A stretch of 64,000 nt of DNA from Anaerovorax sp. IOR16 (GCF_017168145.1 NZ_JADQTL010000008.1:248001-312000); one strand, 5' to 3'; counted from the first letter of the stretch, positions 23,995 through 32,914 are shown. The notes: generated by a model not told the origin, from the sequence alone. A program made the numbers and translations.

Positions 23995-25797
23995 TTAAAA
24001 TTCATCTTTTAATACTTTTTGAGCTTCTTCTTCATCGATTCTTATATAAGAAATTCTATCCTCCAATGTTACAGAAAACGGCAAATTGATTTCTTTTATA
24101 TCTTCCATTTGAATAGAATGCTTTCTTGCAATAGCAGAATATTTTTTTATCTCTTTTTTATCAATATTGGTTTCAATGTTATTCGATACTAAATCATATA
24201 GGGAACCTATATTTTTAAATATATCAGTCCCACTTTTCTGAGTTAGGATTGCAACAAGTACCTCCTTTTGGACATCAATACGGGTAATATCTCCCTCCGA
24301 ATATCCCTTTCTAAAACGTACCAGCATTTCTGCTTTGTTACCATCCAAAACTTGTAGTCCCTTTTTTAGATCAATATGTAATCCTTGCATTGGATCATCA
24401 TAATACATATCCTGTGGTACATCATAGCTTATTCCTCCGATAGCATCAATAAAATCTCTGAAGGCAGCCGTATCAATCTTTATATATTTTGATATATTAA
24501 CCCCTAATATATTGTTTAACGCTTGAATAACCTGTTCCGGTGAATGTAAAGCTGCATAATTACCTAGTTTTGTATCTCTGGTTTCATCTTTAATCACCGT
24601 ATCTCTTGGAATCGATAAAATGTTTAAGTTTCCCGTACTTGCTTCATATCCCATTAGAACAAAAGAGTCTACAGGTGTGTTTTCTCCCGAGTCTGCCTCG
24701 CAAGCTCCCATAAATAATACACTAATAATCTCATTATTAGACTCACTATCATCCATTGGATTTGATAACAGTACAATACCAAAGATAGCAATAATAAGAA
24801 TAGATGCTGCTATAACCCACATTTTCGGTTTTTTATATTTCATTATATTTTTCACTCTTTCACCTATGTTACTTTCTCCAAAGCCAAGCAGCCCCTCTGC
24901 AAATAAATTATTTTGTTTCATTGAAATTTCCAGCAGTGTATTTGCATAGCTCTCTCTTTGATCTAATCGGGATATTTTAATTACTTTTTCATCACATGAC
25001 ATTTCCATGTCTTTGCTTGCTAGGTAAAACCAAAACCACATAACCGGGTTAAACCAATGTATAATTAATGCTATGTAAGCTAACGGCTTTAAAATAAAAT
25101 CAAAACGTTTGATATGTACCATTTCATGCAGTAAAATATGCTGCAACTCTTTTTCATAGTCTTCTTTTAAAAAAAGAAAACTTGGCAAAATAATCTTGGA
25201 TCTTAATATGCCACACACAAATGGACTCTCTATTTGGTCTGATACATATACTTCGAAAGGCCACCGTAGTTTAACAATTGCATTACAAGACTCTATAAGT
25301 TCTTTATTTTTCAATCGTGTAGCCGTACTCACTCTTCTAGTTATTTTTAAATACGAAATTATACTATACGCCAGCAATGCCGCTACTCCAATGATCCAAA
25401 TCACTGTACACCCGATTATAATATAATTTCCTTGAGCTAATCCCTCTGATACACTTTCTCCGCCTCTAACTGCATTTTCAAGAGTGTTGCCTAGTATAGC
25501 TTGTGTTTCTTCTATCCCTTGTTGTGATAATGCACCATTATCCAAATTAGGCGTCAAATATGTTTGGCTAAGTGTTTCTCCATACTGCCCCACATTCGGA
25601 TTGACTTTATCTAAAATACTGAAGACCGAGGAAAAAGAGAAAGGCAAAACTAATCGAAGCAGTACAATACCCCAAAGGGCATAAGAAAATAGTTTGGGAA
25701 TCTTTTTTCCAAATATACTGCGGAAAACAAAGATAATTAGTGCTGCAAAAGTGGCAGTAATACTCATATTGACAACAGTCATAAAAATATTTGTCAT
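23995..25797 (-). CDS. BlaR1-like M56 metalloprotease fused to an LCP domain
   Basis: 600 residues. Residues 1-340 look like BlaR1/MecR1: membrane helices near 5-30, 35-55, 125-150 and 310-335, with the zinc motif H-E-M-V-H at 224-228 and a later E-M-S-C-D-E. In BlaR1 a beta-lactam sensor follows the last helix; here instead a LytR-CpsA-Psr domain fills about 360-600, with S-I-P-R-D-T, L-V-R-F-R and G-D-I-T-R. LCP enzymes attach glycopolymers to peptidoglycan. ATG 25797 follows AGAGGTG, one base after the BlaI stop. I infer a wall-precursor-sensing protease that relieves BlaI. Confidence 0.88.
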   Translation of the reverse strand: MTNIFMTVVNMSITATFAALIIFVFRSIFGKKIPKLFSYALWGIVLLRLVLPFSFSSVFSILDKVNPNVGQYGETLSQTYLTPNLDNGALSQQGIEETQAILGNTLENAVRGGESVSEGLAQGNYIIIGCTVIWIIGVAALLAYSIISYLKITRRVSTATRLKNKELIESCNAIVKLRWPFEVYVSDQIESPFVCGILRSKIILPSFLFLKEDYEKELQHILLHEMVHIKRFDFILKPLAYIALIIHWFNPVMWFWFYLASKDMEMSCDEKVIKISRLDQRESYANTLLEISMKQNNLFAEGLLGFGESNIGERVKNIMKYKKPKMWVIAASILIIAIFGIVLLSNPMDDSESNNEIISVLFMGACEADSGENTPVDSFVLMGYEASTGNLNILSIPRDTVIKDETRDTKLGNYAALHSPEQVIQALNNILGVNISKYIKIDTAAFRDFIDAIGGISYDVPQDMYYDDPMQGLHIDLKKGLQVLDGNKAEMLVRFRKGYSEGDITRIDVQKEVLVAILTQKSGTDIFKNIGSLYDLVSNNIETNIDKKEIKKYSAIARKHSIQMEDIKEINLPFSVTLEDRISYIRIDEEEAQKVLKDEF

Positions 25798-25798
25798 T

Positions 25799-26170
25799 CT
25801 ACACCTCTGTCTCATTCGCGCTTTCATCAATGATTCGTCTTAGCTCTTTTATCTCTTGCTTTGATAAGGATTCTTTTTTTAGAAAACTTGCTAAAAACAT
25901 AGGAAGAGAACCATCAAAGGTTTTTTCTAGAAAAGCCTTACTCTCTTGCATTTGGATTTCTTCTCTTGGTACCATATAAGTAACCGTAGCATCTACATTC
26001 TTTGTAATTCCACGTTCACACAATTTACGAAGTACTGTATAAGTAGTAGACTTTTTCCATCCTAATTCTTCAGTGCAAAGTTTAACAAGCTTTGTGGAAT
26101 TCACAGGTGAATGTTCCCAAATAAGTTCCATAAATTTGTACTCTGATTCAAATAATTTATAATCCGACAT
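25799..26170 (-). CDS. BlaI/MecI-family repressor
   Basis: 123 residues, usual length. Winged-helix N-terminus (E-Y-K-F-M-E-L-I-W then L-G-W-K-K-S-T-T-Y-T-V-L-R-K-L), dimer-forming C-terminus. Members are inactivated by proteolysis triggered by the partner M56 sensor, which is the next gene here. GGAGG precedes ATG 26170. The promoter upstream carries two 18-base direct repeats that may be its operators. Confidence 0.93.
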   Translation of the reverse strand: MSDYKLFESEYKFMELIWEHSPVNSTKLVKLCTEELGWKKSTTYTVLRKLCERGITKNVDATVTYMVPREEIQMQESKAFLEKTFDGSLPMFLASFLKKESLSKQEIKELRRIIDESANETEV

Positions 26171-26222
26171 CTTTTATTCCTCCCTATATATTATCTTTTA
26201 TCCTTATAAACCAAAGTGTGTG

Positions 26223-26277
26223 GTCTATCCCAATAAACCTCAGTCATTAGTCTATCGCAATAAACCTTTACTGTCAA
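26223..26277 (-). promoter_or_regulatory. blaI-type promoter overlapped by direct repeats
   Basis: Minus strand: TTGACA (26277-26272), 17 bases, TAGACT (26254-26249). GTCTATCCCAATAAACCT (26223-26240) and GTCTATCGCAATAAACCT (26250-26267) differ at one base and are 27 bp apart; one copy lies between the boxes, so a bound repressor would block initiation. Confidence 0.7.
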
Positions 26278-26294
26278 GAATATTTTTTTTGCTC

Positions 26295-26325
26295 TTAACT
26301 CTCACATAATGTGAGAGTGTATACT
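26295..26325 (+). promoter_or_regulatory. MerR-type promoter with 19-bp spacer and dyad
   Basis: TTAACT (26295-26300), 19-bp spacer, TATACT (26320-26325). The palindrome CTCTCACA-TAA-TGTGAGAG (26299-26317) fills the spacer. A long spacer with a central dyad is the hallmark of promoters activated by MerR-family proteins; no merR gene is in the window. Confidence 0.7.
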
Positions 26326-26366
26326 GAACTTACAGATAAATTAATTCTATTATGGAGGTATTCACT

Positions 26367-26843
26367 ATGCAAAATTTTCAAGTAAAATCGATTGGTAAAA
26401 TCGACGTTAGAGATGATGGAATGTTCATTGCGCTTGAACCAAAGTATATCCCTGCTTTGCAAGCCTTGGATGGGTTCAGCCATATCAATGTAATCTGGTG
26501 GTTCAGTGACTTTGATAATGAAGATATGAGAAATATACTCGAAGCACCACAGCCATATAAAATGGCTCCGCCTTTAATGGGTATATTTGCGACAAGGTCG
26601 CCTATTCGTCCAAACCCTATCGCATTAACTACGGTACAGATTATTCATACCGACTTCGCAAAAGGTATCATTCAAATTGCTGATATTGATGCTAACGATG
26701 GAACTCCTGTACTTGACATAAAACCATATACACCAAGTCTTGACAGAGTAGAAGCTCCCGGACTGCCGGAATGGTGTAGCCATTGGCCAAAAAGTTTAGA
26801 TGAATCGGAAGATTTTGATTGGAAAAATGAATTTAATTTTTAA
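26367..26843 (+). CDS. TrmO/YaeB-family tRNA methyltransferase-like protein
   Basis: 158 residues. The family (UPF0066) uses AdoMet to methylate t6A37 of tRNA. Conserved parts seen: L-D-G-F-S-H-I-N-V-I-W-W-F near 38-50, G-I-F-A-T-R-S-P-I-R-P-N-P-I-A near 72-86, and D-G-T-P-V-L-D-I-K-P-Y. It is close to the minimum length of the family and lacks the C-terminal extension of E. coli TrmO. ATG 26367 has GGAGG upstream. Control by a MerR-type promoter is odd for a tRNA enzyme. Confidence 0.85.
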   Translation: MQNFQVKSIGKIDVRDDGMFIALEPKYIPALQALDGFSHINVIWWFSDFDNEDMRNILEAPQPYKMAPPLMGIFATRSPIRPNPIALTTVQIIHTDFAKGIIQIADIDANDGTPVLDIKPYTPSLDRVEAPGLPEWCSHWPKSLDESEDFDWKNEFNF

Positions 26844-26989
26844 TCTACTACCTTTCTATTTTTTCATATGATTATATACAAGTCTGTGGGAATAATTAAC
26901 AGTAAGTGGTATCCTATTTATATAAAAGAATTTATAAAATGCTTATTTATATCTTTAGATAAGTAAACAAGTTTTGAAAGGAAAAATTA

Positions 26990-27751
26990 ATGAGTGATTG
27001 GTTTACAATAGATCAGATAGACAAGGAAACATATATCATCAGTGAATACCGACATTGGGAAGAAACACATTGTTATTTACTAATCGGTAAGGAAAAAGCA
27101 CTTTTGATTGATACAGGTCTTGGTATATGCAATATTTATAACGAAGTGATAAAATTGACTGACAAGCCGATTACTGCCGTGGCAACTCATATCCACTGGG
27201 ATCATATCGGCGGTCATAAATACTTCCCAGATTTCTATGCCCATAAGGATGAACTAAACTGGCTAAACGGAGAATTCCCATTGACCATGGATCAGATCAA
27301 GGAGATGGTAGTAGATCGCTGTGATCTGCCAGAAGGATACAATGTAGATACCTATGAATTTTTTCAAGGGACACCTAAAAGGTTACTAAAAGATCACGAT
27401 GTAATTGATATTGGAGGGCGTGTTCTGCAGGTCTTACATACGCCCGGTCATTCACCGGGACATATGTGCTTTTTCGAACAGAAGCGCGGCTACCTTTTTA
27501 CCGGCGATTTGGTTTACAAAGATACTTTGTTTGCCTATTATCCCTCTACCAATCCGACAGAATATCTGAAATCTATAGAGCAAGTCGCATCACTTCCCGT
27601 CAATCGAGTTTTTCCGGCACATCACAGTCTGGATATCCATCCGGAAATACTCACCAGAATGCAAACTGCTTTCCGTCAACTGAAAGAAGAAGGCAAGTTG
27701 CATCACGGAAGTGGAATTTTCGAGTATAAAGATTTTGCTATATGGTTGTAG
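26990..27751 (+). CDS. MBL-fold metallo-hydrolase
   Basis: 253 residues. Metallo-beta-lactamase fold with T-H-I-H-W-D-H-I-G-G near 60-69 (H-x-H-x-D-H), H-T-P-G-H-S-P-G-H near 150, F-T-G-D-L-V near 170 and P-A-H-H near 206, giving a complete two-metal site. Substrate not readable; glyoxalase-II-like or other thioester/phosphate hydrolysis is possible. GAAAGGAAA precedes ATG 26990. A strong terminator follows. Confidence 0.88.
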   Translation: MSDWFTIDQIDKETYIISEYRHWEETHCYLLIGKEKALLIDTGLGICNIYNEVIKLTDKPITAVATHIHWDHIGGHKYFPDFYAHKDELNWLNGEFPLTMDQIKEMVVDRCDLPEGYNVDTYEFFQGTPKRLLKDHDVIDIGGRVLQVLHTPGHSPGHMCFFEQKRGYLFTGDLVYKDTLFAYYPSTNPTEYLKSIEQVASLPVNRVFPAHHSLDIHPEILTRMQTAFRQLKEEGKLHHGSGIFEYKDFAIWL

Positions 27752-27768
27752 TTTCATGCAAAAAAATA

Positions 27769-27801
27769 CGCCTTGGAGATTTAAATCCAAGGCGTTTTTT
27801 T
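27769..27801 (+). terminator. Terminator of the MBL-fold gene
   Basis: CGCCTTGGA and TCCAAGGCG pair around GATTTAAA, followed by seven T. Confidence 0.92.
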
Positions 27802-27875
27802 AGGTGCACCCAGCATGGACGTTCATTATTTCCTCCTAAAGGTTGGCATCCTTCCGGATCCAATCATTAGCATTT

Positions 27876-29153
27876 CTACATATTCAGTTCTTCAATCGCA
27901 TAGGTCAGCATATTGATAGCTGCTGGGATGGCCTCCTCATCAATATCAAACTCCGGGTTATGAACTGGTTGCGTAGTATCAGTTCCAATACCTGCATAAG
28001 TGGCTATTCCTCCATTTTCCTGAACTTTGTTCATCATGACTGCTGCATCGTCGGTTCCGCCTATGCTGCCCTCAAAATAAATCTTCTCAAACCAAGGTAC
28101 CTTGCCTGCAGCTCGCTGGATGACTTCCATCATGGTATCATCACTCTGCGAGGCTGGTATTTCACCTAAGTCATTAACGGAATATTCCAGATCATATGAC
28201 CTTGAAGCGCCATCCAAAACATCGAAAACTCTCTTGCGAGCATATTCCGATATTTCCTTATTCTGTCCTCTGTACTCTACGCTCATAAACGCGTTAGGTG
28301 CAATCGTGTTGACTACAACACCTGCATTGAGCACACCCACATTGACTCTGCAGAGTCCCGCTTCGTGTGGAGCGATGGTATGCATGTTGAGTGCAGCTGT
28401 GCAGGCAGCAAGCAATGCATTTTTACCTTCCTGTGATGCACCGCATGGATGAGCAGCTCTGCCATTGAATGTCACATCCAGCTGGCAGTCACTAACGAAG
28501 TCTTTGCATCCACAACAAATTGTATTTGACGGTAGCGGGTTGCCACCACCGGTTAAAGCCACATGTACGGAAATAAAGTTTATCACGTCATCCAGATGAC
28601 CTTTGTCTACTATAGACTGAGCGCCGTAGTACCTTTCCTCTGCCGGTTGAAAAATAATTCGTATCTTTCCCTTTAATGTATCCTTGCGCTCTATTAATGC
28701 CTGTGCCAAACCAAGCCCCATAGCAGTATGCGCGTCGTGCCCGCAGGCATGAACAGATCCTTCATTACAGGATATATAACCTTCGTCAAAAGGTCTGTAA
28801 CCTTCTTTCTTTGGCTCCTGATACGGCAGGCAGTCAATATCAAAACGAAGAGCGGTTATCGGTCCTTCTCTGCCTGTGTCTAGCTCTGCGATTACACCTG
28901 AATAACCCTCTGTCCTCTCAACATATTCCGGCTTGGCACCTTGAACAATGGCACGTTCCTTCTCCACCTTCTTTTCTTCATCACTGAGCATTTCAAAGGA
29001 AAGCGTATTCACATCGATTACATCGGTTCCCATAAGACAAGTATATCCCATTTCCTCAAGAATCTCTGCAACCCTGGCGCTGGTTCTGATTTCTTTCCAA
29101 CCAAGTTCAGGATAGCGATGAAATTCTCTTCTATACTCAATAAATTTGTTCAT
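27876..29153 (-). CDS. M20 amidohydrolase, AbgA-like
   Basis: 425 residues. Two-metal M20 peptidase family: H-R-Y-P-E-L-G-W near 11-18, A-C-G-H-D-A-H-T-A-M-G near 137-147, Q-P-A-E-E-R near 174, and the distal His in Q-P-V-H-N-P. Length and layout resemble AbgA, which with AbgB splits p-aminobenzoyl-glutamate. No second subunit is present here. ATG 29153 follows GAAAGGAAAA; it overlaps the end of the MocR gene by 17 bases. With the MFS gene upstream it probably hydrolyses an imported N-acyl amino acid or peptide. Confidence 0.85.
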   Translation of the reverse strand: MNKFIEYRREFHRYPELGWKEIRTSARVAEILEEMGYTCLMGTDVIDVNTLSFEMLSDEEKKVEKERAIVQGAKPEYVERTEGYSGVIAELDTGREGPITALRFDIDCLPYQEPKKEGYRPFDEGYISCNEGSVHACGHDAHTAMGLGLAQALIERKDTLKGKIRIIFQPAEERYYGAQSIVDKGHLDDVINFISVHVALTGGGNPLPSNTICCGCKDFVSDCQLDVTFNGRAAHPCGASQEGKNALLAACTAALNMHTIAPHEAGLCRVNVGVLNAGVVVNTIAPNAFMSVEYRGQNKEISEYARKRVFDVLDGASRSYDLEYSVNDLGEIPASQSDDTMMEVIQRAAGKVPWFEKIYFEGSIGGTDDAAVMMNKVQENGGIATYAGIGTDTTQPVHNPEFDIDEEAIPAAINMLTYAIEELNM

Positions 29154-30642
29154 TTTCTTTTTCCTTTCTGTTTTTTGCATTTTTCTGCTGTCTGCATTCA
29201 TCCAAAGCCTCTCCCAGAAGGATCACGCTTCGACAGATTTCATCATTTGTGACATTTGAAAAGCACATTCTAATATGCCCTTTTTTTCTATTAGAATTTT
29301 CGTAAAAAACCCATCCAGGCACTACTAACACGCCTTTTTCTTCGGCTAGCTTGCACAACTCACGTTCATTTATATCGTCAGGCAGTGTGCACCAAAGCAA
29401 CAGGCCTCCAGAAGGTTTTTGATAAGTAATGCCCTTATCTGCAATTTTATCCAATTCACTACAGAGCAGGTTTAGTCTGGCGGAGTATTCGCTGCGCACT
29501 ACTTTGACATGACGGTCATACTCACCAGAGTCAATATATTCATTTAGAAAATACTGGCCGATTCCGCTTACGATGGTCTCGTCCACGCTGAGGGCATACC
29601 CCATCATGTCTATGAAGTCTGATGGTCCTACTGCGTAGCCAATTTTCATCATATACGGAAAAATCAAGGTATAAGAATACACATATATTACTAATTTATT
29701 AGCATCCAGTGCATAGAGGCTTGGTAATATTTTTTCTGTGTAAGAAAACTCCTGCTGATAATCCTCCTCGATTATAGGTATGTTATAAGTATTTGCCAAC
29801 TGCAGCAAAGTCTGCCGTTTCTTTAGAGACATCGTAATCCCCGTAGGATTGTGGAAGTTAGGCTGGGTATAGATGAACTTTGGCTTGTATTTCCTGATTG
29901 CATCCTCCAACATATCCATCCGCATGCCGTCCTCTTCCATGGGTACAGTGGCAATATTAATGCCGCGATTATAGAAAATACTGAAGTTATCCGGAACGAT
30001 AGGTTCCTCCGCTACAATCCAGTCTCCTTCGCGTAGATATAGGGAGATCAAATAACTGATGGTTTGATTGCTCTCTGCCATAATCTGTACATTTTTCGGC
30101 ATAACATAGATGTTCTGGCGAGTCAGCAGACGGCAGATATTTTCTTTAAGGCGCTCGGTTTCCCTGCCAAACTCAGTCATGTGGTCTTTCTCGCTGTTAT
30201 TAAAGATTCTCTCTACTACATGTTCCATTTTCAAAACTGGGCTCAGCTTTCTATCCATGATAATACCACCAAAAGAAATCGCGTTCTTTGACTCCGATTT
30301 CCAGTAAATATCATTAAATCGTTTCTCTGCCCGTCGAAATTCATAGCGGAAGGCTTTTTCCAAAGGAAAGAATCTTTTACCAAAATCGGTAATTTCCTTT
30401 GGTGCACCTACAAAATATCCCTTTGGCTTCTGCCTGGATGCCGTCACCAGTTCCTCTGCTATCAAAACATTGTATGCTTTGACCACAGTGTTTCGGTGGA
30501 CGTTCAACGCTTCTGCCAAACGACGCTCCGCAGGTAACTTGAGCCCTGGCGTCAACTCCTGAGACAGAATCTTATCTTTGATTTTAATGGCGATTTGCTG
30601 GTATACAGGTACATAGCTGTTTCGATCTATAGTCAACTCCAT
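29137..30642 (-). CDS. MocR-type GntR regulator with a degenerate aminotransferase domain
   Basis: 501 residues. Residues 1-75 are a GntR winged helix (Y-V-P-V-Y-Q-Q-I-A-I-K-I-K-D-K-I, L-N-V-H-R-N-T-V-V-K-A-Y). From about 120 on it is a fold-type-I aminotransferase with F-H-N-P-T-G-I and E-E-D-Y. The usual S-F-S-K-T-L lysine that binds PLP is missing: an ungapped match through V-I-Y ... I-G-Y puts Leu 326 there. It therefore probably does not form the normal PLP Schiff base and may sense another ligand. Likely regulator of the MFS and amidohydrolase genes beside it. Confidence 0.9.
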   Translation of the reverse strand: MELTIDRNSYVPVYQQIAIKIKDKILSQELTPGLKLPAERRLAEALNVHRNTVVKAYNVLIAEELVTASRQKPKGYFVGAPKEITDFGKRFFPLEKAFRYEFRRAEKRFNDIYWKSESKNAISFGGIIMDRKLSPVLKMEHVVERIFNNSEKDHMTEFGRETERLKENICRLLTRQNIYVMPKNVQIMAESNQTISYLISLYLREGDWIVAEEPIVPDNFSIFYNRGINIATVPMEEDGMRMDMLEDAIRKYKPKFIYTQPNFHNPTGITMSLKKRQTLLQLANTYNIPIIEEDYQQEFSYTEKILPSLYALDANKLVIYVYSYTLIFPYMMKIGYAVGPSDFIDMMGYALSVDETIVSGIGQYFLNEYIDSGEYDRHVKVVRSEYSARLNLLCSELDKIADKGITYQKPSGGLLLWCTLPDDINERELCKLAEEKGVLVVPGWVFYENSNRKKGHIRMCFSNVTNDEICRSVILLGEALDECRQQKNAKNRKEKENEQIY

Positions 30643-30677
30643 AATTATTCATCCTACAACAATTCTTGAATTATCTG

Positions 30678-30720
30678 AAAAAGGTTCTCAATTATGCTCA
30701 ATACAGTAAAAAACCTTTTT
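30678..30720 (-). terminator. Weak hairpin between the MFS and MocR genes
   Basis: AAAAAGGTT and AACCTTTTT are inverted copies 25 bases apart; perhaps a partial terminator or processing site within the operon. Confidence 0.4.
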
Positions 30721-30742
30721 AAAGATTCGCTTATGTTGAATA

Positions 30743-32047
30743 TTATACTTCAGAATAGGCCTCATTAGAATAGGTCTCATTCTCCACGACTTTTTCTTTA
30801 CTATTTTTTACTTTTTCCACATATTTATCCCATATAGTCAACATAACGATACCAATGACCATGATAATGGTGATGGCGATAAACATATAACGGTAACCTC
30901 CAGCTCCGAACGTATCCAGGAGTTTACCTGAACAGAATGGAACGATTACCTCTGGAAGGTAGCCGAGGGTACATACTAGACCGATAGCGGTTCCTGAAAC
31001 TCTAATCGGAATACCGCCCTCTTCCATCATGGAGAATACTAGACTGTAGGCACCGTACATGCCTAAATAAATTAATATACACAATACGATAAATATTGCA
31101 GAACTCATGTTGCCCATGATAACCATCAACAATGTGCAGATTGCCATCAGTGAGAATGTCACATACATGACCTTGGACCTGCCAATCTTATCAGCAAAAA
31201 TTGCTCCGGTGAAAGCAGCTACAGGTCTCACATACTGAGCTGCAATGGTAACGACTGCTCCTGCAGTAGCCGCCATACCAAATCGAGAGGTAGCATACGG
31301 TGTGAAATAGTAGAACGCAATATTCATCACATAGGTGCAGCATAGGATTATCGAGAGTATCCATAGAGCCGGCATCTTGATTACTTCAACGATCTGAGCT
31401 ACGGAAAACTTTTCCTGTTTCTCAACTTTTTCAACTTCAACGGAAGGTTTGTTATCCTTCAATAATATGAAAACTAGAATGCCAAGCAAAACCGCAATAA
31501 TAGAGTAATATGTGATTACACCGTTGAGTCCTGCTGCCTCACTTGATACCTTGCTGAAATAACCGAAGATAGCGACAATGCAAACCCCATCTATGGCGTA
31601 TACTATGCCTCTGCCACCGTCCATGAAACCATATGCCTTGCTCTGTTCATTTTCATTGGCGATTTCACGTAGACTCTTCAAAAGAGACGGCCAAAATGCA
31701 AACAGAGATGTAAATCCCCACATGGCATAAATGGCAAGCAGCATTACATAATTTGGATGCATTAGATGAAGAAATCCGCCCACTCCAGTTAGTATTAAAG
31801 AAGTCGACATCAGTTTTCTGGGAGATACCATGTCTGCAACGACACCTCCAAATAAATAAGATATCATACCGAAAATACCGAACATGGATCCGAAGGTTCC
31901 CATCTGGGTATTAGTCAGATGGTAGGTGGTAAGATAAGCGTCGTAATAATACGATCTGAAATAAGGAAGTCCATAAATCATTGCTCCTGCGATGGTGATG
32001 ACTACCAGCGAAAACAGGTTCTTTCTAAGTTTTGAAGTAGATTCCAT
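30743..32047 (-). CDS. MFS transporter
   Basis: 434 residues with 12 membrane helices. Major-facilitator signature G-G-V-V-A-D-M-V-S-P-R-K between helices 2 and 3 and F-A-D-K-I-G-R-S in the second half. It resembles organic-anion or sugar-phosphate permeases (NarK/UhpC-like group); the substrate is unknown. ATG 32047 follows AGAGGAG; an in-frame extension upstream has no such site. First gene of the probable MFS-MocR-amidohydrolase operon, so the cargo may be the amidohydrolase substrate. Confidence 0.88.
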   Translation of the reverse strand: MESTSKLRKNLFSLVVITIAGAMIYGLPYFRSYYYDAYLTTYHLTNTQMGTFGSMFGIFGMISYLFGGVVADMVSPRKLMSTSLILTGVGGFLHLMHPNYVMLLAIYAMWGFTSLFAFWPSLLKSLREIANENEQSKAYGFMDGGRGIVYAIDGVCIVAIFGYFSKVSSEAAGLNGVITYYSIIAVLLGILVFILLKDNKPSVEVEKVEKQEKFSVAQIVEVIKMPALWILSIILCCTYVMNIAFYYFTPYATSRFGMAATAGAVVTIAAQYVRPVAAFTGAIFADKIGRSKVMYVTFSLMAICTLLMVIMGNMSSAIFIVLCILIYLGMYGAYSLVFSMMEEGGIPIRVSGTAIGLVCTLGYLPEVIVPFCSGKLLDTFGAGGYRYMFIAITIIMVIGIVMLTIWDKYVEKVKNSKEKVVENETYSNEAYSEV

Positions 32048-32136
32048 TCTTTTTCTCCTCTCGCTTGTTGAATATTCTAATAATTTTTGTTCATTATATT
32101 TCAAGTCAGGGTACCAATAAAGTACCAAAAAAAAAT

Positions 32137-32170
32137 AAAAAAGGGTTTGGCGTAGTCCAAAACCTTTTTT
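32137..32170 (-). terminator. Terminator of the DUF3885 gene
   Basis: AAAAAAGGGTTTGG and CCAAAACCTTTTTT pair (one mismatch) around CGTAGT. Confidence 0.8.
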
Positions 32171-32207
32171 AATACTATAATTGTACCTTTCTAAGGTAAG
32201 TTATGAT

Positions 32208-32876
32208 TTATAAACAAGAGGTAATTTCAGAAAATGTTCTATCAATTTCTTTTTTATCATAGTCCAATATCCAGTTGTTAAAGCGATTAAATATAGGACG
32301 GAGTTGTTCTTTATCAGCAGCTATTAAATCAAGACCCTTATCATCATAAAGATGAAACAAAACGGAATTGATTGTATCAACGAAATAGACACTTGAGACA
32401 AGCTCAATGCAGCCTCCAATATCAGCTTTTATAATTTCTTGTAATACCTTATCCGAAGAAAATGATATTGTTTTTAAGTCCCAATACAATTGAAGCTGTG
32501 AGATGACTTCATCATCTTCATCCCACTGAAAAGGCTCTATTACCTGTTCATGGGGCTGTGGTAATCCTACAGCTTTGCAGACAGATAAAATTATATCTTG
32601 GACGTTATTTTCATAATTAGGATATGCGTCAATTCTCAGTACGTTGGGATTTTGAGGCAGATTTTCATATATCGTTTTAGCTCTGTGTAAGGCAGCAGAA
32701 ACATATTCAGGATTTACTGCAAGTTCATGAGAGTATGTATTAGTCAAATATACACCTTCATCTCCTCCAATTTCAAAACGAATGCCTATAGGTGCATTAT
32801 AAAAAATGGGATGCTTTATGCAATCCATTCCTATTCTATGAAGTGTTTTAAAAAAAATATCAGCCAATGTTCCCAA
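32208..32876 (-). CDS. DUF3885-domain protein
   Basis: 222 residues. The start (I-G-I-R-F-E-I-G-G, A-A-L-H-R-A-K-T-I-Y-E-N-L) and the end (L-Y-D-D-K-G-L-D-L-I-A then L-R-P-I-F-N-R-F-N-N-W-I-L-D-Y-D) match DUF3885, a soluble family of unknown function. GGAGGTGA lies five bases before TTG 32876, making TTG the start; a longer reading would begin inside the ribosome site. No link to neighbours is visible. Confidence 0.75.
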   Translation of the reverse strand: MGTLADIFFKTLHRIGMDCIKHPIFYNAPIGIRFEIGGDEGVYLTNTYSHELAVNPEYVSAALHRAKTIYENLPQNPNVLRIDAYPNYENNVQDIILSVCKAVGLPQPHEQVIEPFQWDEDDEVISQLQLYWDLKTISFSSDKVLQEIIKADIGGCIELVSSVYFVDTINSVLFHLYDDKGLDLIAADKEQLRPIFNRFNNWILDYDKKEIDRTFSEITSCL

Positions 32877-32914
32877 TCGATTCACCTCCAATATGATGTG
32901 AGTTATCTAAAACT

